24,433 nucleotides of DNA. It comes from a virus. This document shows positions 21,231 through 24,433 of this stretch, piece by piece; positions within the stretch are counted from its first letter, which is position 1; every line of letters begins with the position of its first letter. A program made the translations under genes and the position numbers. Below the pieces are notes generated by a model. The model worked only from the letters and a program-made list of their open reading frames with translations, did no database searches and had not been told where the DNA came from. The DNA lies in IMG/VR virus record IMGVR_UViG_3300030333_007582, positions 1-24,433 of that record; one strand, written 5' to 3'.

Positions 21231-22107
21231 TTAAATTAAAGTAATCTATTAAGTAGTTTTTTTGCCCCGGAGTAAATTTTTCAATATTATTAATGATAGA
21301 GAATTTATTTTGATCCATAATTTCTTTAAACTCTTTAGTCTCTGTCCATTTTATTCTTTGCTCGCATTGTTCTCGAGTATAATAGTTATCCATAATATAC
21401 GTTTTAAGGGTATAATCAAAATTTTGTTGCTCTATTTCCTTCATAGTCCAATCTCCGAAATACCTCTTCATTACCTCTGAGTAATATGACCTCATAAATA
21501 TCACTCTTTCAATAAAAGTGTCGAACATCCTATCATTAAGCTTACTATTACATTTAAAGCAAGCGTGGGTTGTTATTCCTTTAACGTTACTTTTTCTAGC
21601 GCCCAAAGCTGAAATGTAAGCCCAAGCAACACAGTGATCTATACTTTGGGCTTGTGAGCCGCAGTAAGTACAATACTGCTGGTATCCAAACCTATAGTCA
21701 GGAACGTAAACCTGTGACCCTACCTGAAACTCTAATACGTTCTTGGGCTCAAGAAACCCACTTCTTGTTTGATGTATTTGTATGCTCGCATTTTTTACTA
21801 CGCCTTTTGACTTTATTTTTTGTTTTTCTTTTTGTGCTTCATCCGAGCACTCTTTACTACAGTATTTGAAATGTTTAAAAGCTTTTTCGTAGGCGGTTTT
21901 TTCAAACTCTTTGCCGCAATGCTCACATTTTATTTTTTTTGTTATTTTGGGAACTCTCGTCCGATTAGTATTTTTTTCTCTGCATTCTTTAGAACATAAC
22001 TTCTGGTTAGGATTTGGATACCATTTACCACCCTTTTCATATCCTTTCTCAAATTCTTTCCCGCATTCAACGCATTCCCCCTTCTCTCTTACCTTATCAA
22101 TAACCAT
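21214..22107 (-). CDS. HNH endonuclease with two tandem zinc fingers
   Basis: A 297-aa protein. Two related zinc fingers come first: Cys12/Cys15/Cys38/Cys42 (CVECGKEFEKGY...LCSKEC) and Cys61/Cys64/Cys83/Cys87 (CEHCGKEFEKTA...YCSKEC). Near 146-190 an HNH core follows, YCTYCGSQAQSIDHCVAW then HACFKCNSKLND, with DH at 157-158 and structural cysteines. It is expected to cut DNA and may be a homing-type (selfish) endonuclease, since these are often fused to such fingers and sit between phage modules. The start lies next to a CCGG palindrome and a sigma70-like promoter rather than the GTGTAATA motif. Confidence 0.75.
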   Translation of the reverse strand: MVIDKVREKGECVECGKEFEKGYEKGGKWYPNPNQKLCSKECREKNTNRTRVPKITKKIKCEHCGKEFEKTAYEKAFKHFKYCSKECSDEAQKEKQKIKSKGVVKNASIQIHQTRSGFLEPKNVLEFQVGSQVYVPDYRFGYQQYCTYCGSQAQSIDHCVAWAYISALGARKSNVKGITTHACFKCNSKLNDRMFDTFIERVIFMRSYYSEVMKRYFGDWTMKEIEQQNFDYTLKTYIMDNYYTREQCEQRIKWTETKEFKEIMDQNKFSIINNIEKFTPGQKNYLIDYFNLNENLY

Positions 22108-22117
22108 ACTTACTTAA

Positions 22118-22146
22118 TATAAATCCGGCCCGGATTTATTTCTAAA
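22118..22146 (-). promoter_or_regulatory. Operator-like palindrome within a sigma70-like promoter for the HNH unit
   Basis: ATAAATCCGG (22119-22128), C, CCGGATTTAT (22130-22139) is a perfect 10-bp inverted repeat. On the minus strand TTTAGA (22146-22141) and TTTATA (22123-22118) lie 17 nt apart, placing the palindrome between a weak -35 and -10. Repression of the HNH/glycosyltransferase unit by a dimeric regulator is plausible. Confidence 0.45.
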
Positions 22147-22287
22147 GTATTTTTGAAAAAAATATTTAAGGGATGAACTCGGGTATTTTTGAAAAATAAG
22201 AATAAAAAGGTTGGGGTAGAATGAAATTTATCACCCCCCGCGCGGTTTGCGTAAATCTGAGATATCTACTTTTAGAAAAGGGGGGTG

Positions 22288-22305
22288 GTTATATAATTAT
22301 ATAAC
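22288..22305. repeat. Perfect 18-bp AT palindrome
   Basis: GTTATATAATTATATAAC reads identically on both strands. It lies just downstream of the last gene of the GC-rich segment, next to the GGGGGGTG arm. It may be a protein-binding site or part of a terminator structure for minus-strand transcripts. Confidence 0.5.
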
Positions 22306-22309
22306 TATA

Positions 22310-22552
22310 CTAACCCACCCTGCCTGACGCACAGGTTTCACACACGGGAACGGCTTTATGTTCTTCGTCGTGATTAATAACGCAGTCTTCCATCGGAAAC
22401 CACCCACCACAACAAAAACACTTGGCCGCGTCCGGGCCACAGTCCATGTCGTTATCCTCGAGCTTGGGCGGCGGCCCGTACGGGAAGTTATTAGCTCCCT
22501 GCAGGTAATTAGCGGTGTTGTCGGTTAATGCGTGGAATCTCATGCTATTCAT
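22310..22552 (-). CDS. Small Cys-rich, probably zinc-binding protein
   Basis: An 80-aa protein (MNSMRFHALTDNTANYLQGA). A zinc-ribbon-like set of cysteines lies at 45-48 (CFCC) and 71-74 (CETC), with WFPMEDCVINHDEEHKAVPV between them. GC content and codon choice differ from the AT-rich genes to the left. The start overlaps the upstream gene by 8 nt (ATGAATAG). No family recognised; a small regulatory or adaptor protein is possible. Confidence 0.55.
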   Translation of the reverse strand: MNSMRFHALTDNTANYLQGANNFPYGPPPKLEDNDMDCGPDAAKCFCCGGWFPMEDCVINHDEEHKAVPVCETCASGRVG

Positions 22553-22772
22553 TCAGTTTGCCCAGCCAATCAATCTCCTCGCTGTACTCAATCTCCGCGA
22601 GTGTGTTCTGCACGTTACTGAGCTTCTCCTCCATGTCCGCGATACGTTTCTGAAGGTACTTGACGTGCTCGTAGTCGTTGCCCCAAGACTCGGCGAGAGC
22701 TTGGAGGGTTCCACGTACGCTGGCAATCTCTGCCCCTTGTTTGCTGATGTTCTCTCTGGTTTCTAGTCTCAT
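22545..22772 (-). CDS. Small coiled-coil protein
   Basis: A 75-aa, almost wholly helical protein (MRLETRENISKQGAEIASVR, then YLQKRIADMEEKLSNVQNTL) with heptad-like hydrophobic spacing, so it is likely to oligomerise. There is no signal peptide. A TTGCAA-17-TAGTAT promoter ends 11 nt before the ATG, so the transcript would have at most a few leader bases, and no Shine-Dalgarno sequence is present. It is translated together with the Cys-rich 80-aa gene (8-nt overlap). Function unknown. Confidence 0.5.
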   Translation of the reverse strand: MRLETRENISKQGAEIASVRGTLQALAESWGNDYEHVKYLQKRIADMEEKLSNVQNTLAEIEYSEEIDWLGKLNE

Positions 22773-22783
22773 AACTGGAAAAA

Positions 22784-22812
22784 ATACTACCTTAAATCTC
22801 AGACTTTTGCAA
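22784..22812 (-). promoter_or_regulatory. Sigma70-like promoter TTGCAA-17-TAGTAT
   Basis: On the minus strand TTGCAA (22812-22807) and TAGTAT (22789-22784) are 17 nt apart. The spacer contains CTGAGATTTAAGG (22802-22790), identical in sequence and position to the promoter at 23074-23102. The ATG is 11 nt after the -10 element. Confidence 0.65.
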
Positions 22813-22836
22813 GTAAAAAATAAAAAAAAAGGTGAC

Positions 22837-23064
22837 CTATTCGGCCACCATGCTCAGTATGCAATCCCAGCGGAACCGCTTCCACTTGCCGGTCTCGGTA
22901 CACTTGGCGGTGATGCCAGCGCATACGGTGTCGGCTTTGCAGGATGGGTTCAACCTGTTGGCGAACTGCTCCTCAATCTCGACGCTGTAATTGAACGCCA
23001 AGCCCTTGAGGTTCTCCCGCCCTTCGTGGACGGCCGGTCTGTAATAAATAAGGAACTTCCTCAT
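22837..23064 (-). CDS. Small protein of unknown function
   Basis: A 75-aa protein (MRKFLIYYRPAVHEGRENLK). It begins with a beta-strand-like segment and contains Cys42, Cys48, Cys55 and Cys68. It has a globular, GC-rich-coded composition and no membrane segment. Its promoter's -10 element ends 9 nt before the ATG and there is no Shine-Dalgarno sequence, so the mRNA is predicted to be leaderless. No family recognised. Confidence 0.5.
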   Translation of the reverse strand: MRKFLIYYRPAVHEGRENLKGLAFNYSVEIEEQFANRLNPSCKADTVCAGITAKCTETGKWKRFRWDCILSMVAE

Positions 23065-23073
23065 AACGCAAAT

Positions 23074-23102
23074 AGTATGCCTTAAATCTCAGTAGATTGC
23101 AA
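23074..23102 (-). promoter_or_regulatory. Sigma70-like promoter TTGCAA-17-CATACT with a conserved spacer
   Basis: On the minus strand TTGCAA (23102-23097) and CATACT (23079-23074) are 17 nt apart. The 13-bp spacer sequence CTGAGATTTAAGG (23092-23080) is shared with the promoter at 22784-22812, suggesting a common regulator or a recent duplication. The -10 element ends only 9 nt before ATG 23064. Confidence 0.65.
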
Positions 23103-23109
23103 GCACTTT

Positions 23110-23637
23110 TTACCACAAATCTACATTTTTTTTCGGGACAAATTGGATTGCAAACGCCTTGACTTGCTCGGATCGGCGCACCACATCGATGTCGAGGTTC
23201 AGGTCTTCTACGTCAACGTCAACGTGGCTTTGCCAATCCTCCTTGTTGTCGCTGGCCTCGTATACGCGGTGAATGAGTGTGTCGAGGTCATCCGTGCCGT
23301 ACTTCTTCAGTAGGCCGATCAAGGAGTCCTCGTTTAGCCAATTGACGTTTTCGTCAACGTCCTTGATCTTTGGTGGCTTGACGTCAGCGGTGTCGCCCGC
23401 CTCAAGAACGTCAGCCATCCATGCGCCCAGCCCACTGGTCACGCACACCGTCAGCTTAATGGTGCAGAGCTTTTGCTTCCATAGCATGAACTTGTGGATC
23501 ATGTCCTTGTGCGGTGACTTGCCTGCCCATTGCTTCTCCAGCTTCGGGCCATAGCATCCCGCTTCGGCCATAGCTTTCGAGACAGCGTCACGGCCTTCGT
23601 TTGGGTTGTCGAAAGTATAAATATGTAAATCTCTCAT
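23110..23637 (-). CDS. Acidic protein of unknown function
   Basis: A 175-aa protein from ATG 23637 (MRDLHIYTFDNPNEGRDAVS). A beta-strand-like start precedes a helical region. The second half is acidic (VDENVNWLNEDSLIGLLKKY, then HVDVDVEDLNLDIDV). No signal peptide or membrane helix. A reading 19 residues longer exists but would run through the hairpin at 23649-23670, so the shorter start is preferred. The hairpin lies 12 nt upstream, so read-through from the previous gene may be attenuated. No family recognised. Confidence 0.55.
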   Translation of the reverse strand: MRDLHIYTFDNPNEGRDAVSKAMAEAGCYGPKLEKQWAGKSPHKDMIHKFMLWKQKLCTIKLTVCVTSGLGAWMADVLEAGDTADVKPPKIKDVDENVNWLNEDSLIGLLKKYGTDDLDTLIHRVYEASDNKEDWQSHVDVDVEDLNLDIDVVRRSEQVKAFAIQFVPKKNVDLW

Positions 23638-23640
23638 AAT

Positions 23641-23670
23641 AAAAATGTCCCTCCCCCGTGAGGGGGAGGG
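23641..23670 (-). terminator. Rho-independent terminator or attenuator
   Basis: On the minus strand CCCTCCCCC, loop TCAC, GGGGGAGGG (23670-23649) is a perfect 9-bp GC stem followed by ACATTTTT. It lies 7 nt after the stop of the 164-aa gene and 12 nt before the start of the 175-aa gene. Either full termination or attenuation between the two is possible. Confidence 0.8.
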
Positions 23671-23677
23671 TTGTTGG

Positions 23678-24172
23678 TTAGGCCGCAGACCCAAGGCGAA
23701 AGTTCGCCTTGACCTTCCACGGGCCGCGCTCCACGTTCTCGGCTTCCCAGTCGAGCAGCTTCTTGGCCTTGAGCCGTCGAAGCGTGCGGTTCATGCTGTC
23801 GCAAGCTGATGGAGATGGACGCTCGCCCATGTGCATCAGCATGGTCTTGGCGGAAAGGAAGTTGAAGCCGTCAACTCCTGTCCCTGTCGCCTTGACTAGC
23901 TCGTCACGCGAACGGATGAGCAGGGCAGCGCAGGTAAACGCTTGCCATTGCTTCTCCGTCATCTTGACGCCGTTGTGGGTGAAGCTCCGTGGGTTCCGCT
24001 TGGTGAGCGAAACCTTCTTGAGCTTCTTCGCTCTCGCCTTGGTTTCGGCGAGGTTTTCCTTGACCTCCTCCTTCTCGCCGCGCAACGCCGCGATGTAGTC
24101 GGCGTGCTGATCTTGAGGGAGGGTAGACAAGACCGCGAGTGCAGCCTTCCAATCGATGTTTTTATCATTCAT
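23678..24172 (-). CDS. Coiled-coil protein with a possible winged-helix C-terminus
   Basis: A 164-aa protein (MNDKNIDWKAALAVLSTLPQ). Residues 30-55 are a Lys/Glu-rich coil (GEKEEVKENLAETKARAKKL). Residues 62-160 look globular: FTHNGVKMTEKQWQAFTCAA, then a Ser-rich turn and NRTLRRLKAKKLLDWEAENV near the end, which is reminiscent of a winged helix with a following beta wing. DNA binding is therefore possible but not established. The gene is followed by a strong hairpin terminator. A weak promoter (TTGCTA-17-TAACTT, 24240-24212) lies upstream. Confidence 0.5.
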   Translation of the reverse strand: MNDKNIDWKAALAVLSTLPQDQHADYIAALRGEKEEVKENLAETKARAKKLKKVSLTKRNPRSFTHNGVKMTEKQWQAFTCAALLIRSRDELVKATGTGVDGFNFLSAKTMLMHMGERPSPSACDSMNRTLRRLKAKKLLDWEAENVERGPWKVKANFRLGSAA

Positions 24173-24211
24173 CTTGTGAGTGAGGCAGGAACCATTCCCG
24201 CCCCTTCCCTA

Positions 24212-24240
24212 AAGTTAATGCGTTTTTGCCCAACTAGCAA
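24212..24240 (-). promoter_or_regulatory. Weak sigma70-like promoter for the 164-aa gene
   Basis: On the minus strand TTGCTA (24240-24235) and TAACTT (24217-24212) are 17 nt apart, about 40 nt upstream of ATG 24172. It lacks the conserved spacer of the two TTGCAA promoters. Confidence 0.35.
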
Positions 24241-24274
24241 GAAAAAAATAAAAATAAGTTTTATGAGAATTTGC

Positions 24275-24316
24275 TTGACTTTTCGCGCTGGCTATGGTAT
24301 AATCCGGTCCGGACTT
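24275..24316 (+). promoter_or_regulatory. Strong sigma70-like promoter with an overlapping CCGG operator
   Basis: TTGACT (24275-24280) and TATAAT (24298-24303) are exactly 17 nt apart, a near-consensus promoter pointing right, out of the window. The element TCCGGTCCGGA (24303-24313) begins on the last base of the -10. It shares the TCCGGNCCGGA core with the perfect palindrome at 22119-22139, suggesting one regulator controls both. Confidence 0.75.
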
Positions 24317-24363
24317 AAAAATTTTAAAAATAAAAAATAAAAAAATAAATTTTCGTTTTTGAA

Positions 24364-24430
24364 GTCGTAAGTCGTTGACTATCAATGACTTAGGCCTTCG
24401 GCGCCCTGCGCGCGGGTCGTAAGTCGTTGA
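24364..24430. repeat. 15-bp direct repeat with a hairpin unit at the right edge
   Basis: GTCGTAAGTCGTTGA occurs at 24364-24378 and 24416-24430. The first copy forms an 11-bp hairpin (TAAGTCGTTGA, loop CTA, TCAATGACTTA, one G-U pair) at 24368-24392. The second appears to start the same unit and is cut by the window end. Between them is a GC-rich stretch. Nothing codes here. Confidence 0.6.
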
Positions 24431-24433
24431 TTA

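Larger units (their letters stand above)
22108..22309. other. AT-rich intergenic region with operator, repeats and palindromes
   Basis: No gene is seen here. From left to right it holds a CCGG-cored palindrome (22119-22139), a 14-bp direct repeat GTATTTTTGAAAAA (22147-22160 and 22183-22196), a long-loop inverted repeat CACCCCCC/GGGGGGTG (22232-22239 and 22280-22287), and a perfect 18-bp palindrome (22288-22305). It is the boundary where composition shifts from AT-rich to GC-rich. Confidence 0.7.
24173..24433. other. Right-edge non-coding regulatory region
   Basis: I see no gene in these 261 nt. The region holds a weak minus promoter, a strong plus promoter with a CCGG operator, a long A-rich stretch (24317-24350) and the direct repeat/hairpin units. 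It looks like a divergent control region for a leftward and a rightward (unseen) operon. Confidence 0.55.

Noticed and set aside
23709-24340. Plus-strand ORFs of 129-132 aa in the GC-rich region
   Set aside because: GC-rich DNA gives long antisense ORFs. They oppose the 164-aa gene, which has its own terminator and more protein-like composition.
22310-24433. GC-rich segment as an integrated host fragment with an attachment site
   Set aside because: No integrase, tRNA or paired att-like core is visible. The composition shift is kept as a finding, but prophage integration is not supported here.
18859-24433. CRISPR array
   Set aside because: The repeats seen are only two copies or form single hairpins; there is no regular repeat-spacer pattern and no cas gene.

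Overview
The window looks like part of a tailed bacteriophage genome (Caudoviricetes), probably from an aquatic or marine metagenome. The evidence is a large terminase with Walker A, Walker B and nuclease motifs, a portal protein, a virion protein with a duplicated tube-like domain, a long fibre full of NVGIGT-type repeats, and PhoH. The host is probably Gram-negative: several small proteins carry signal peptides, a lipobox or single membrane helices, and one is an MscS-like channel fragment. I see no integrase, tRNA, rRNA, CRISPR array, reverse transcriptase or replication gene.

Layout. (1) 1-13879, minus strand: a tightly packed packaging and structural block. In transcription order it holds a zinc-ribbon protein, a sigma-like factor, a candidate small terminase with a duplicated N-terminal motif, a zinc finger fused to an ERCC4 nuclease, a 26-aa membrane microprotein, large terminase, portal, the duplicated tube-like protein, and then three fibre or tail-tip proteins. 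The last of these runs off the left edge. Many genes overlap by 1-14 nt. (2) 13950-18855: short units that alternate strand: a zincin-like remnant, PhoH, an MscS-like mini-channel with a lipoprotein, a DUF6582-like protein, a secreted charged coil, a membrane-anchored Lys/Glu-rich peptide with an XRE regulator, an unknown 242-aa protein, and a membrane/coil protein with an exported HMA-domain protein. (3) 18917-22107, minus strand: a Pro/Glu-rich peptide carrying the fibre NVGIGT motif, a tandem pair of paralogous small proteins, a glycosyltransferase, a zinc-finger protein and an HNH endonuclease. (4) 22310-24433: a visibly GC-richer segment of small minus-strand genes with sigma70-like promoters and a short palindromic operator-like element that also occurs at its outer border.

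The main systems-level observation concerns the AT-rich part. A nonamer close to AGTGTAATA lies 15-30 nt upstream of the start codon of nearly every first gene of a transcription unit, on both strands, usually without a Shine-Dalgarno sequence. Genes inside units often have a Shine-Dalgarno sequence instead. Because a sigma-like factor is encoded in the same window, I infer that this is a phage-specific (late-type) promoter and that many of its transcripts are leaderless or nearly so. The GC-rich segment instead has TTGCAA-17-TAGTAT/CATACT promoters that share a 13-bp spacer sequence and also sit almost on the start codon. The two segments appear to use two different promoter classes.
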